A stretch of DNA of 9,024 nt from Nanobdellota archaeon (GCA_030691925.1 JAUYDG010000142.1:1-9024); one strand, 5' to 3'; shown: positions 1-7,063, counted from the first letter of the stretch. Numbers and translations are program-made. Notes: generated by a model from the letters alone, not told the origin.

Positions 1-2
1 GG

Positions 3-221
3 ATAAGCTCGCCGCCTGTTACCAATTCCTGGTATTACGGCCTAGACACTCCTACCAAGGAGGAGTTGATAGGCTCTTCGAAATCTGTGTCTGAGATAAA
101 GAATTTTTTGAAGGTGGACTCTTTGGGTTACCTGAGCAAGAGTGGGATGCTAGGCTGTACTAGAAGGTGCAGCAAAGAATTCTGCACAGCTTGTTTTGAC
201 GGAAAGTATCCTGTACTGTAG
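3..221 (+). CDS. purF: Amidophosphoribosyltransferase, C-terminal end (partial)
   Basis: The 72 C-terminal residues before a TAG stop are visible; the gene begins left of the window. PurF makes 5-phosphoribosylamine from PRPP and glutamine, the first committed step of purine synthesis, in the cytoplasm. The fragment opens with ISSPPV, then YYGLDTPTKEELIG, a serine-rich SSKSVSEI stretch, VDSLGYLS and finally FCTACFDGKYPVL; this order is typical of the PRTase end of PurF. In the Bacillus-type enzyme the C-x2-C pair near the end ligates a 4Fe-4S cluster. Both cysteines (fragment residues 61 and 64) are present, so a cluster-bearing form is likely. The remaining ligands and the N-terminal glutaminase domain are out of view. 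The stop lies three bases from the stop of the convergent trxB. Confidence 0.93.
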   Translation: MSSPPVTNSWYYGLDTPTKEELIGSSKSVSEIKNFLKVDSLGYLSKSGMLGCTRRCSKEFCTACFDGKYPVL

Positions 222-224
222 AGA

Positions 225-1130
225 CTATTTCTTCAAGTGGTTGAATGCTGAATAGGCTGCTTTTGCTCCGTCGCCGCAGGCAGTAACTACCTGGTCTAGG
301 AATGTGTTTGTAATATCACCTGCCGCAAAGACTCCGGGAACGTTGGTGTTCATGTTGGCATCGGCTATTATGCTGTTGTGCTCGTCGAGCTTCACGCCTA
401 TCTCTTTAGCCAGGTCTGTTGATGGTATTCCTCCTATTTCTATGAAGACTCCTTCCATCGGCAGCTCTTTGCTGTTGTTTAGTATTATTTTTTCCACAAA
501 CTTCATGCCCAGTATCTTGGTTATTTCTGCGTTGTAAATCACTTCTATCTTTTTGTTTTTTGCTATCCTTTCGATGAGTATGGGGTCTGCCCTCAGCGCT
601 TCTTTCCTGTAGATTATGTATACCTTTTTTGCATATTCTGCCAGTAGTAATGCTGCCATTGCTGCAGAGTTGCTTCCGCCGACGACGCAGACTGTCTTGT
701 TCTTAAACATGGCTCCATCACAGGTCGTGCAATATGATACTCCGCGACCTATGAACTCGTCTTCTCCTGGAACGTTTAATTTTCTTCTTACAGTTCCTAG
801 TGCCAGTATCAATGTTTTTGATTTGAACTTCTTCCCGCCAGAAGTCACAACTTCGAAGCCGCTTGCTAGCTTGACAACCTCGTCTTGTAAAATCTTGACG
901 CCTAAAGCTTCCACATGTTTTTTGAAGCTCTGCATGAGCTCTATTCCTGTGATGCTTGTAATGCCGGGCCAGTTCTCTATTTTATGGGCTAGGTTTGCTA
1001 CTCCGCCAACGTCCTTAGAAATCACTAAGGTCTTTAGCTTGTATCTTACAGCATAGATAGCTGCGGTCATGCCAGCTGGTCCAGCGCCTATTATTATTGT
1101 ATCGTACACATCATTTTTTTTGCTTGCCAT
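225..1130 (-). CDS. trxB: Thioredoxin reductase (FAD/NAD(P)H-dependent)
   Basis: This is a cytoplasmic flavoprotein that passes electrons from NAD(P)H to thioredoxin or a glutaredoxin-like partner. I start it at the ATG at 1130 (301 residues). An in-frame TTG two codons upstream is rejected because a TATA box lies 27 bases before the ATG, which fits a leaderless message. In this numbering the FAD-binding GAGPAG is at about residues 15-20, ENWPG at about 52-56, the redox-active CTTC at 134-137, the nucleotide-binding GGSNSA at 151-156, and the C-terminal FAD motif AAGD at 269-272. Length and domain order are normal for the low-molecular-weight family. The usual NADPH-specific HRRDxFRA is YRKEALRA here, so the cofactor could be NADPH or NADH. 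No thioredoxin gene is in the window. Confidence 0.93.
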   Translation of the reverse strand: MASKKNDVYDTIIIGAGPAGMTAAIYAVRYKLKTLVISKDVGGVANLAHKIENWPGITSITGIELMQSFKKHVEALGVKILQDEVVKLASGFEVVTSGGKKFKSKTLILALGTVRRKLNVPGEDEFIGRGVSYCTTCDGAMFKNKTVCVVGGSNSAAMAALLLAEYAKKVYIIYRKEALRADPILIERIAKNKKIEVIYNAEITKILGMKFVEKIILNNSKELPMEGVFIEIGGIPSTDLAKEIGVKLDEHNSIIADANMNTNVPGVFAAGDITNTFLDQVVTACGDGAKAAYSAFNHLKK

Positions 1131-1152
1131 GTTCAATTAAGGAAGAGGATTC

Positions 1153-1160
1153 TTTAAAAA
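1153..1160 (-). promoter_or_regulatory. TATA box of trxB (leaderless)
   Basis: Read on the minus strand, TTTTTAAA is preceded by a purine-rich CTAAAAAAA that can act as BRE. Its centre is about 27 bases upstream of the trxB ATG, placing the transcription start at or next to the start codon. There is no Shine-Dalgarno between them. The box sits in the short gap after the ZIP-like gene, so trxB is probably transcribed separately from the tmk-cmk unit. Confidence 0.6.
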
Positions 1161-1170
1161 TTTTTTTAGT

Positions 1171-1842
1171 CTAGATTATTGAGATTATCCCTATCGTTAG
1201 CAGGAATCCTGCCAGGAACATTAACAAGTTGCCTCTTTTACCTCCAGGCAGCATATCCCTTATTGATATGTAGAGTAAGGCGCCTAGGAAGAATGAGAAT
1301 AAAGCATAGTGCCAGAACGTTCCTAGATTAATGAGGTATGCGAATAGTGCTCCCAGGAATGTTGACATGTTGAGCAGGAACTTGTTGAATTTTGTCCCTA
1401 TCCTCGCGTGGATGTGCTCTAGTGACATAGAGGATGAGACCGTGTGCAATAGGAAAGGAATGACTATCAGGTAGCTGGCGTATCTTCCTATTTCAAAGAT
1501 TAAGACTAGTACGAATCCCACCATCAGGTGGTTGATGAAGAATCCTATGTTGTGCAGGTGTGCTAGCTCTTTCAGCAGCTCTTTCTTGTTTTTGATGTGT
1601 TGGTAGAGGTATTTTTCGCTTGAGTGGAATGCTACGAAGCCTATTGTTATGAGCAGGAATACTGGGACGCCGTATTCTATCCCATCGAGGGTTAATGGCA
1701 GGAATTCCAAGAATATTAATGTTAGGAACATGCCTGCGCTGAAGCTTGTTATGTTTATGTGGTGCTCTTCTATGATTTTAGAAATCGTTCTGCTGAACGA
1801 GTGGACTATGCTTAGTATGAGCGCTATTACTAATCCTATCAT
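1171..1842 (-). CDS. ZIP-like polytopic membrane protein
   Basis: This 223-residue protein is almost entirely hydrophobic, with seven or eight probable membrane segments: about 1-15, 31-54, 58-73, 98-118, 120-136, 155-173, 176-194 and 203-223. The second segment (SFSAGMFLTLIFLEFLPL) and the penultimate one (FFLGALLYISIRDMLP) resemble matching parts of ZIP-family metal transporters. Those proteins move Zn2+, Fe2+ or Mn2+ into the cytoplasm. The ZIP metal-site signatures are degraded: only H105 in NHLMVGF and H133 in LLHTVSSS recall the histidines of helices 4 and 5, and the usual acidic partners are missing. It may be a divergent transporter or a non-transporting relative. Its ATG overlaps the stop of cmk by four bases (ATGA), indicating translational coupling within that unit. 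Confidence 0.6.
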   Translation of the reverse strand: MIGLVIALILSIVHSFSRTISKIIEEHHINITSFSAGMFLTLIFLEFLPLTLDGIEYGVPVFLLITIGFVAFHSSEKYLYQHIKNKKELLKELAHLHNIGFFINHLMVGFVLVLIFEIGRYASYLIVIPFLLHTVSSSMSLEHIHARIGTKFNKFLLNMSTFLGALFAYLINLGTFWHYALFSFFLGALLYISIRDMLPGGKRGNLLMFLAGFLLTIGIISII

Positions 1843-2378
1843 CGCTTATTATAATGCCTTATAAAGTTTATAAGTTTTTTCTGAGATTCTTCTGCGTTCA
1901 GATTTGTCGTATCCAGTATGAAGTCGTATTTTGACTTGTCATGTACGTCCAAGTTGTACAGCTCTTTATATCTTTTTGTTTCTGTTTTCAGCCTTTCTTT
2001 GATGCCTTCCAGGACTTCGTCCACATCATTGTATTTCTTTTCATTTCTTTCTTTTTCGTCTTTGAATATCCTTTCCGCCCCTTCTTTTAGGTTGACATCC
2101 ATGTATATTTTTATTGAGTGCGGTATGAAGTGGAAGGCTGTTCTTCCTTCTACTATGAAGTTGTTTTCTTCTTGGCCGAGCTTTACCAGGCGGTCGTCTA
2201 TTAGCCTGTCTACGTTTTTGTCTTTTGCGTAGAACTCGTTTAGTGTCAGGCCTTGGTTTTTGGCCATTTCCCTTATCATGCCGCCCATGTAGTAGTGTTT
2301 TAGGCTTAGTTTTTTGGCTATTTCCTTTGCTACTGTGCTTTTTCCTGCTCCTGGTGTTCCGGATATTGTTACTATCAT
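1839..2378 (-). CDS. cmk: Cytidylate kinase, archaeal type
   Basis: This 179-residue P-loop kinase phosphorylates CMP (and usually dCMP) with ATP to the diphosphate. The Walker A motif GTPGAGKS is at residues 7-14, close to the N-terminus as in archaeal CMP kinases, followed by T15. YYMGGMIREMAK (about 29-40) matches the monophosphate-binding region, IVEGR (about 74-78) is the next conserved strand, and RIFKDEKERNEKKY is the basic lid. The length is typical of the short archaeal form. The gene is second in a leftward unit, 12 bases after the tmk stop and overlapping the ZIP-like gene by four. A GAGG lies only three bases before the ATG, so initiation may depend on coupling to tmk translation. 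An archaeal adenylate-kinase relative is a less likely alternative. Confidence 0.87.
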   Translation of the reverse strand: MIVTISGTPGAGKSTVAKEIAKKLSLKHYYMGGMIREMAKNQGLTLNEFYAKDKNVDRLIDDRLVKLGQEENNFIVEGRTAFHFIPHSIKIYMDVNLKEGAERIFKDEKERNEKKYNDVDEVLEGIKERLKTETKRYKELYNLDVHDKSKYDFILDTTNLNAEESQKKLINFIRHYNKR

Positions 2379-2390
2379 TTTCCTCTTTTT

Positions 2391-3119
2391 TTAGCTAAGA
2401 TGGTCTTTCCAAACTTTTTTTACTTGTTCTTTCGTATGCTCTAAGGTTTGGTTGGTGTCTAGGTACAGGATTTTCGTGCCTTTTTTTTCAAACAGCGATC
2501 TTAGCCATGCGCTCTCGTATCTTTCGCCAAGCTTTTTTTGGAAATCCAGTTTTTCGAAGATGCATAGGTCTTTTTTGTTTCTTTCTGCCAGCCTTTTTAT
2601 CGCTGTTTCCGGGTCCACTCTTGTTATTATAAGCACGGTTGGCGGGTAGTCTTCTATTGCCAGCTTGTTTCCGGGCAGCTTCAGCACGGTTTCCAGCGTA
2701 AGGTTTTCGCCTTTTAGCTGCGCTTGCAGTGGCTGGTATGCTAGTGAGCTTACAACGCTTCTTTCCTGCAGGACTATCTTCCCTTCCTGCAATGCCCTTA
2801 TGAGAAGCCTTTTGTAGAGTATCTTCCTGTCCAGGGAGTATGCTTGCGCCACTGCTAGTGCTGAATAGTCCCTTTTGTTGTCTTTTATCAGCTCTTCCCT
2901 TATCGCCCTTCCTACCCAGCCGTGCGTCGGCTCAGCGGACAGTATAACATCATAATCCTTGATGGTTTCGTATTCCGGGAAGTCCTTCTCTTTTTTTATG
3001 TAACTTCTTAGGTCGAAGCATTTCAGGCCTTCTTTTTCAGCCAGCTCTTTGAAAGTATCGGTTATGACCCCTTTTCCTGAGCCGTCTATTCCTTCTACCA
3101 GTACAAGCTTATAATTCAT
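2391..3119 (-). CDS. tmk: Thymidylate kinase (dTMP kinase)
   Basis: The product phosphorylates dTMP to dTDP. This 242-residue P-loop protein has EGIDGSGKG (Walker A, residues 10-17), the EPTHG substrate-binding motif (63-67), YSLDRKILY (95-103), and QERSVVSSLAYQ (118-129). The last corresponds to the DRYxxSSLAYQ of dTMP kinases, with ER-S in place of D-R-Y. A basic lid surrounds RLAERNKK (about 176-183). It is longer than the roughly 200-215 residues usual for the family, mostly through a charged insert around residues 38-58. It is the first gene of a leftward unit with cmk and the ZIP-like gene. It is divergent from thyA, whose product dTMP is its substrate, which strongly supports the assignment. 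Confidence 0.88.
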   Translation of the reverse strand: MNYKLVLVEGIDGSGKGVITDTFKELAEKEGLKCFDLRSYIKKEKDFPEYETIKDYDVILSAEPTHGWVGRAIREELIKDNKRDYSALAVAQAYSLDRKILYKRLLIRALQEGKIVLQERSVVSSLAYQPLQAQLKGENLTLETVLKLPGNKLAIEDYPPTVLIITRVDPETAIKRLAERNKKDLCIFEKLDFQKKLGERYESAWLRSLFEKKGTKILYLDTNQTLEHTKEQVKKVWKDHLS

Positions 3120-3256
3120 GAATTATCAACCCTTTTTATAATCGAGAAACGTGTTTGCTTAATAAATATTGTATAACATCAAACATATATATTGGCAAAC
3201 AAAAATTCTTTTTAAACAAGCTCTGTTCTAAAGCCATAAAGCGGGGTGTTTAATAT
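3120..3256. promoter_or_regulatory. Divergent promoter region between tmk and thyA
   Basis: This AT-rich 137-base gap carries the start signals of two divergent units. Toward thyA (+), CTTTTTAAAC at 3208-3217 is a good TATA box with an A-rich BRE-like flank. It would start transcription near 3240, and GGGGTG at 3243-3248 lies eight bases before the ATG as a ribosome binding site. Toward tmk (-), AATATTTATTAAGC (3157-3170 read on the minus strand) is the best-placed TATA candidate, giving a leader of about 19 bases with a weak GGGTTGAT SD-like stretch. A second TATA-like TTATAAAAAG (3133-3142) is too close to the tmk ATG to serve it. No operator repeat was recognised, though shared regulation of the two units is plausible. 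Confidence 0.5.
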
Positions 3257-3976
3257 ATGAATCTTATACACATAACAGCAAGAGACCTTCCGGAAGCATG
3301 GTTTTTGTGCCTGAAAGATGTCATGGAGCAGGGCAGGGAAATACCTGTGGATCATGGGAGCTATGAGAAGCAGATGAGGAGACAGCTTGACTTTGTTACT
3401 GTCCACGTTAAGTATCCTAACACTAAGCCTTTATTGCCTGACATCCCTCCTGGTTTGGGCATCCCTCCGCCGGCAGATGAGAAATATCTCGAATCATATT
3501 TAGAGTATTTGATAACAGACTTGAAAAAGCCTAACGAGGATTATACTTATGGCGAGAGGCTTAACAGCCCTAAGGTTAAGATAAAATCTGGCAAGAACTA
3601 TAAGCAGTACAAGTTCGGTGTCAACCAGATAGAAGAAGTGATAAGGAAATATAAAGAGGAAGGCTATAGCCAGAACCAGTGCACTATGGAGATTGGGATG
3701 CCTTCTGATATCTCCCTTAATGACCCGCCTTGCATGAGGCTCATAGACACTATGATTATCGAGGGAAAGCTTAACTTCTATCCTTATTTCAGGTCCTGGG
3801 ACTTATGGGGTGGCTTCCCGGCTAACCTCGCAGGACTGCAATTGCTGAAAGAGTACATGGCAGCGTCTATAGGCGTGGAGGATGGGGAGATAATAGCTTC
3901 CAGCAAAGGGCTGCACCTTTATGATCATTGCTGGGATGTTGCTAATATAAGGCTTGGAAAGTTTGAGAAAAAATGA
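3257..3976 (+). CDS. thyA: Thymidylate synthase, archaeal ThyA type
   Basis: This enzyme methylates dUMP to dTMP using a methylene-folate-type cofactor. The 239-residue protein is shorter than bacterial ThyA and matches the compact archaeal form. By alignment with E. coli ThyA from memory: C159 in NDPPCM is the nucleophile (C146), FRSWD (178-182) matches RSxD of the phosphate and substrate site, GFPAN ending in N190 matches N177, and LHLY (219-222) supplies the H207/Y209 pair. The region around residues 93-104 (NEDYTYGERLNS) is the usual N-terminal loop of archaeal members. An SD-like GGGGTG precedes the ATG by eight bases. Its stop overlaps the start of the deaminase fusion (ATGA), so supply of dUMP and its methylation are co-translated. 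Confidence 0.93.
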   Translation: MNLIHITARDLPEAWFLCLKDVMEQGREIPVDHGSYEKQMRRQLDFVTVHVKYPNTKPLLPDIPPGLGIPPPADEKYLESYLEYLITDLKKPNEDYTYGERLNSPKVKIKSGKNYKQYKFGVNQIEEVIRKYKEEGYSQNQCTMEIGMPSDISLNDPPCMRLIDTMIIEGKLNFYPYFRSWDLWGGFPANLAGLQLLKEYMAASIGVEDGEIIASSKGLHLYDHCWDVANIRLGKFEKK

Positions 3977-4989
3977 TAATCGGTCTTACAGGTCATTTGT
4001 GTGTTGGGAAAGGGGAGGTTGCTAATTATCTTAAGAGCTTGGGCTTTTCTTATTTTTCTCTTTCTGACGTGTTGAAGGAGGAAGCTGACAGGCTTGGTGT
4101 ACAGAAGGTTAGAGAGGAGATGATATCCTTGGGCAACAGGTTCAGGGAGGAGCATGGCAACGGAATATTAGCTTTAAGGATTAAGGAGAAGCTTCCTGCT
4201 GGCAAGAACGTAGTCATAGACAGCATAAGAAATCCTGAAGAGGTCAGGGAGCTCAGGAAGATTCCTGGTTTCGTCTTGATAGGTGTTGATTCTTTGGAAG
4301 AAACCAGGTTTGCGAGGATGCTGGCAAGAAACAGGCCTGGCGACCCTAAGACTTTTGAAGAGTTCAAGAAGCTCAGCGAGGACTTGAGCATAGAGCACGG
4401 CCAGCAGGTGATGAACTGCATTAAGATGGCCGACTGCATTGTTATTAACAACGTGCCTGTGGAGCAGCTGCACAGGAAAGTGGATCGATTGTTGAAGGAT
4501 TTTGGTTTCAGCAAGCCGGGAAGGATAAGCCTTGATGAGTATTTCCTTAAGGTAGCTAGCGTTGTTGCTGAGAGGGCCACTTGCAAAAGGCATAAGATAG
4601 GCGCTATAGCTGTTAAGGATAAGAAGATTTTGACAACTGGTTATAACGGCGCTGCAGCTAAGACTACGGATTGCTTGGAGCTTGGTTGCTTGAGGGACGA
4701 TCTTGGCATACCTTCTGGCACAAGGCAAGAGGTTTGCAGGGCTATCCATGCCGAGCAGAACGTTATCATACAGGCTGCGCTTCACGGGATAAACCTGGAC
4801 GGTGCTACTATCTACTGCACCCATTCGCCTTGCATACTCTGCGCTAAGATGCTTGCTAACGCTAAGATCAAGAGGTTCGTTACTTTCGGCGATTACCCTG
4901 ACCAGGAGTTCTTGAAGCTGTTCCAGGAAGTGGGTGTGGTGTTTGAGAAGAGGGACAAGCCTCAGGACAGGATTTATTTTAAGGACTGA
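3973..4989 (+). CDS. dCMP deaminase with N-terminal P-loop kinase-like domain
   Basis: This 338-residue two-domain protein has an N-terminal half (about 1-175) that is a P-loop NMP-kinase or dephospho-CoA-kinase-like domain: GHLCVGKG (Walker A, 7-14), SLSDVLKEEADRLG (29-42), and VVIDSIRNPEEV (80-91) with a Walker B-like aspartate. The C-terminal half (about 185-330) is a zinc cytidine/dCMP deaminase: CRAIHAEQN (255-263) gives the zinc ligand H259 and catalytic E261, and SPCILC (285-290) gives ligands C287 and C290. TGYNGAAAKTTDC (222-234) is typical of dCMP deaminases. The deaminase converts dCMP to dUMP, the substrate of ThyA, whose gene overlaps it by four bases. The kinase-like domain could bind nucleotides for regulation or phosphorylate a dNMP; its substrate cannot be read from sequence. 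Fungal dCMP deaminases have a comparable, more degenerate N-terminal domain (recollection). Confidence 0.88.
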   Translation: MIIGLTGHLCVGKGEVANYLKSLGFSYFSLSDVLKEEADRLGVQKVREEMISLGNRFREEHGNGILALRIKEKLPAGKNVVIDSIRNPEEVRELRKIPGFVLIGVDSLEETRFARMLARNRPGDPKTFEEFKKLSEDLSIEHGQQVMNCIKMADCIVINNVPVEQLHRKVDRLLKDFGFSKPGRISLDEYFLKVASVVAERATCKRHKIGAIAVKDKKILTTGYNGAAAKTTDCLELGCLRDDLGIPSGTRQEVCRAIHAEQNVIIQAALHGINLDGATIYCTHSPCILCAKMLANAKIKRFVTFGDYPDQEFLKLFQEVGVVFEKRDKPQDRIYFKD

Positions 4990-4990
4990 T

Positions 4991-5002
4991 AAAATTTTTA
5001 TA
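4991..5002 (+). promoter_or_regulatory. TATA box of the lipoprotein gene (leaderless)
   Basis: AAAATTTTTATA begins two bases after the deaminase stop. Its TATA part is 25-28 bases before the ATG at 5026, and no Shine-Dalgarno intervenes (ACACCTCTTTTTATCGT). This is the layout of a leaderless archaeal message, so the lipoprotein gene probably has its own promoter although it follows the thyA unit closely. Confidence 0.6.
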
Positions 5003-5025
5003 CTCATAACACCTCTTTTTATCGT

Positions 5026-5529
5026 ATGAAAAAGAGGGTGACCGCTTTGTTACTTCTTTTGCTAGTTGTTTTTATGTCTGGTTGTAAAAGCATCACCACT
5101 GGCAAGGCTGCTGCTAATGTTTGTGACACGCAGTGCCAGCAGGAAAAAGATGGGTACGCTAATGTGATGAATTCTTTCTTAGTTCAGATTAAGGAAGTGA
5201 CTGTTAAGGCTGATGATTGGAAGAGCGTCACGAAAGAGGATCTAGAGAAGGTAGTTTCTTTGCGTGATAAGGTTGTTGCTTTGAATGTACCGGAGGATTT
5301 TAAGCTTGTGCATGATTATTATACTCGGGCGTTCAACCATTATGTTGAGGCGGTAACGAAAATAGTGAGTGCGAACAATGAGTACTCTTCTGGTTCTGAT
5401 GTTTCAAACGTAGCAGCGCATAATATAGCCATGACTATTGTTGTTAATAATGTTCAAGAAGCTAACAAGATTTTGATATACGCTGATGAAGAGTCCAAGT
5501 TCGCTACCAGGCTTATGTCCAGCCTTTAA
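5026..5529 (+). CDS. Small predicted lipoprotein, function unknown
   Basis: This 167-residue protein has a clear export signal: MKKR, a leucine-rich core (residues 7-16), then a lipobox-like MSGC with C20 as the probable lipidated cysteine. The mature part would be anchored to the outer face of the membrane. It begins KSITTGKAAANVCDTQC; the xTGKA motif just after the membrane anchor is common in DPANN surface proteins (recollection). C33 and C37 form a C-x3-C pair that might make a disulfide. The remainder (about 38-167) is rich in hydrophobic and charged residues in helical spacing, with no motif I recognise. Although it follows the thyA-deaminase unit by only 36 bases, it appears to have its own promoter. 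Its 3' end converges on enolase with a 22-base gap. Confidence 0.75.
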   Translation: MKKRVTALLLLLLVVFMSGCKSITTGKAAANVCDTQCQQEKDGYANVMNSFLVQIKEVTVKADDWKSVTKEDLEKVVSLRDKVVALNVPEDFKLVHDYYTRAFNHYVEAVTKIVSANNEYSSGSDVSNVAAHNIAMTIVVNNVQEANKILIYADEESKFATRLMSSL

Positions 5530-5551
5530 CAGCTTTTACTATTGTTAGTGC

Positions 5552-6700
5552 TCATATTTGTTTTTCTATTTTTAGAAGTTCTTTCAGTTTTGCCTGCCTT
5601 TCTTTCCCGTGTATTCCGCATTTTATTATCGGGATGTTCCATGCTACTGCCAGGTGGCTTATCGTGGCATCCATGGTTTCTCCTGAGCGGTGGCTTATCA
5701 CTGGGGTTATGTTGTTGTTTAAAGCGTAGTCTACTGCTTCTTTTGTCTTTAGCAAGGAGCCTATCTGGTTCGGTTTTATTATTACTGCGTTGATGCAGTC
5801 TTTCGCTCTTTTTAGCCGTTCAAGGTTTGTCGTTGTCAGGTCGTCTCCGCATATTAGCGCATTGACTCTGTTTTTCAGTTCCTTGAAGCTTTCGAAGTCG
5901 TTTTCCTGGAACGGGTCTTCGATGTAGCTTAGATTGTACTTCTTGGCTAGCTCTTCCATGAATGTTACCTGTTCTTCTCTGCTCAGGATTTTTTTCGGGT
6001 TTCCTTTGGAGTAGTTCTTGTACTCGTATTTTTCGTTGGTGAAGAACTCTGAGGCTGCTACGTCCAGCCCTATGGTCACTTTCAGCCCTGTTTCTGCCTG
6101 CACTTTTTCTACAGCCTCTTGTATGATCTCTAGTATGCTTATCGTGTCAAGCTTGGGAGCCCATGCGCCTTCATCTGTCATGTTTTTGACGCCAAGCTTT
6201 TTGCCTATTATCTTATGTATGCGTTCATTCACGGATTTGGCGTCTTTGAACTTCTCGGTTTTCGGAAGCAATAGGAATTCCTGTATGTCTGGCTTTTCTG
6301 TTCCTTTGATGTGCGCTCCTCCGCCTATAACGTTGCCTAGTGGCATTGGGATGTTCTTAGCATTAGGATTTAGGAATTTCCATATCTTGTTTTTTGATGC
6401 TGCCTTGAGTATCGCAAACTCTAGCGCTATCATCGGGTTGCCTTTTATTGTTGGCAGTAGTTGCTCTACTTTTTCGAAGTCTTCCAGCCTCTCTATCTTA
6501 AGGCCTTTCAGCGCCTTGGATTCGTTTATGAACCTTATTGCGAAGTCTACGCCTTTGTCCGGATAGGATGGTATTTCATACGTTCCTGTGGACGCTCCGG
6601 ATGGCGCTGCTGCCGAGTACTTCTTGTTTATCGTCACCTCTATTGTTGGCTGTTTCCTAGAATTCAGTACCTTTCTGGCTGCTACATTTTTTATTTCCAT
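5552..6700 (-). CDS. eno: Enolase (phosphopyruvate hydratase), compact form
   Basis: Enolase interconverts 2-phosphoglycerate and phosphoenolpyruvate in glycolysis or gluconeogenesis, with two Mg2+. At 382 residues it is about 40 shorter than usual, but the active site is complete: GASTG loop (35-39), H130 in GGGAH, QE at 140-141, E177 in DEGAWAP, Mg ligands D213 (LDVAASEF), E261 (IEDPF) and D286/D287 (CGDDL), K309 (IKPNQIG), HRSGET (337-342) and K360 (IKCG). The shortening falls mainly in loops. The N-terminal signature, normally DSRGNPTVEV, reads NSRKQPTIEV, an unusual change outside the catalytic residues. The gene stands alone, convergent with the lipoprotein gene. Its start is the first ATG, with a TATA box about 35 bases upstream. 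Confidence 0.93.
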   Translation of the reverse strand: MEIKNVAARKVLNSRKQPTIEVTINKKYSAAAPSGASTGTYEIPSYPDKGVDFAIRFINESKALKGLKIERLEDFEKVEQLLPTIKGNPMIALEFAILKAASKNKIWKFLNPNAKNIPMPLGNVIGGGAHIKGTEKPDIQEFLLLPKTEKFKDAKSVNERIHKIIGKKLGVKNMTDEGAWAPKLDTISILEIIQEAVEKVQAETGLKVTIGLDVAASEFFTNEKYEYKNYSKGNPKKILSREEQVTFMEELAKKYNLSYIEDPFQENDFESFKELKNRVNALICGDDLTTTNLERLKRAKDCINAVIIKPNQIGSLLKTKEAVDYALNNNITPVISHRSGETMDATISHLAVAWNIPIIKCGIHGKERQAKLKELLKIEKQI

Positions 6701-6730
6701 AGCTTATTATTAAAATTAGAGTTTTGCTGT

Positions 6731-6740
6731 TTTTTAATAT
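6731..6740 (-). promoter_or_regulatory. TATA box of enolase
   Basis: On the minus strand ATATTAAAAA is preceded by CCGAAA, a good BRE-like flank. It is about 35 bases upstream of the enolase ATG, predicting a leader of only eight or nine bases. No Shine-Dalgarno is visible in the stretch between (TTTTAATAATAAGCT). Confidence 0.5.
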
Positions 6741-6776
6741 TTTCGGAAAGATTTTTGTTTTCTTAGCATAACGTGC

Positions 6777-6808
6777 TTGGCCTATACGAAACGAGAACTG
6801 TAGGCTAA
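6777..6808. repeat. Imperfect inverted repeat / stem-loop in gene-free region
   Basis: TTGGCCTATA (6777-6786) pairs with TGTAGGCTAA (6799-6808). This gives a 10-bp stem with two G-U pairs if transcribed and a 12-base loop, CGAAACGAGAAC. It lies in a GC-richer patch (about 6770-6850) inside the otherwise AT-rich 361-base gap between enolase and the variable protein. The rest of the gap (6850-6980) is AT-rich with no gene, apart from a 10-bp palindrome ATAAGCTTAT at 6889-6898. The stem-loop could be part of a small RNA or the left edge of an inserted region. It shows no tRNA or box C/D features. Confidence 0.4.
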
Positions 6809-6984
6809 AAGAGAAACCGAGGTAACGGGCGACGACGACTCAACGATTCCAAATACATTTTTATAACTTTACTATAGAAGATATGAAAATAAGCTTATGA
6901 GATTTCAAATTTAAGCTCTATAAGGGGGATACGTTCAAAATTCGACACTTCAATTGTAATAATTACTATCTAGTGGTTAAAAAA

Positions 6985-7000
6985 CGAAAGGTTTATATAA
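6985..7000 (+). promoter_or_regulatory. Strong BRE/TATA promoter of the variable protein
   Basis: CGAAAG (BRE, 6985-6990) is followed by TTTATATAA (6992-7000), close to the ideal archaeal promoter and the best in the window. Transcription should start near 7024, giving a 5' leader of about 50 bases before the ATG at 7077. This is in contrast with the leaderless genes nearby. Confidence 0.65.
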
Positions 7001-7063
7001 GGGGTGTTGTAATATATTCGATAATCAAAATAAGGTGTTATTTTAGTCCTTAAAAATAATATT

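Noticed and set aside
4174..5007. Long minus-strand open frame opposite the deaminase fusion
   Set aside because: It overlaps a clearly recognised two-domain enzyme and has no recognisable motif, so it is a shadow.
6766..6850. GC-richer patch as a tRNA or box C/D RNA gene
   Set aside because: No tRNA arms or T-loop consensus and no C/D box pair were found on either strand; only a single stem-loop is present.
6701..7061. Search for a DGR template repeat in the gap upstream of the variable gene
   Set aside because: No stretch here, or elsewhere in the window, matches the non-A positions of 7746-7842, so the template must lie outside the window if it exists.
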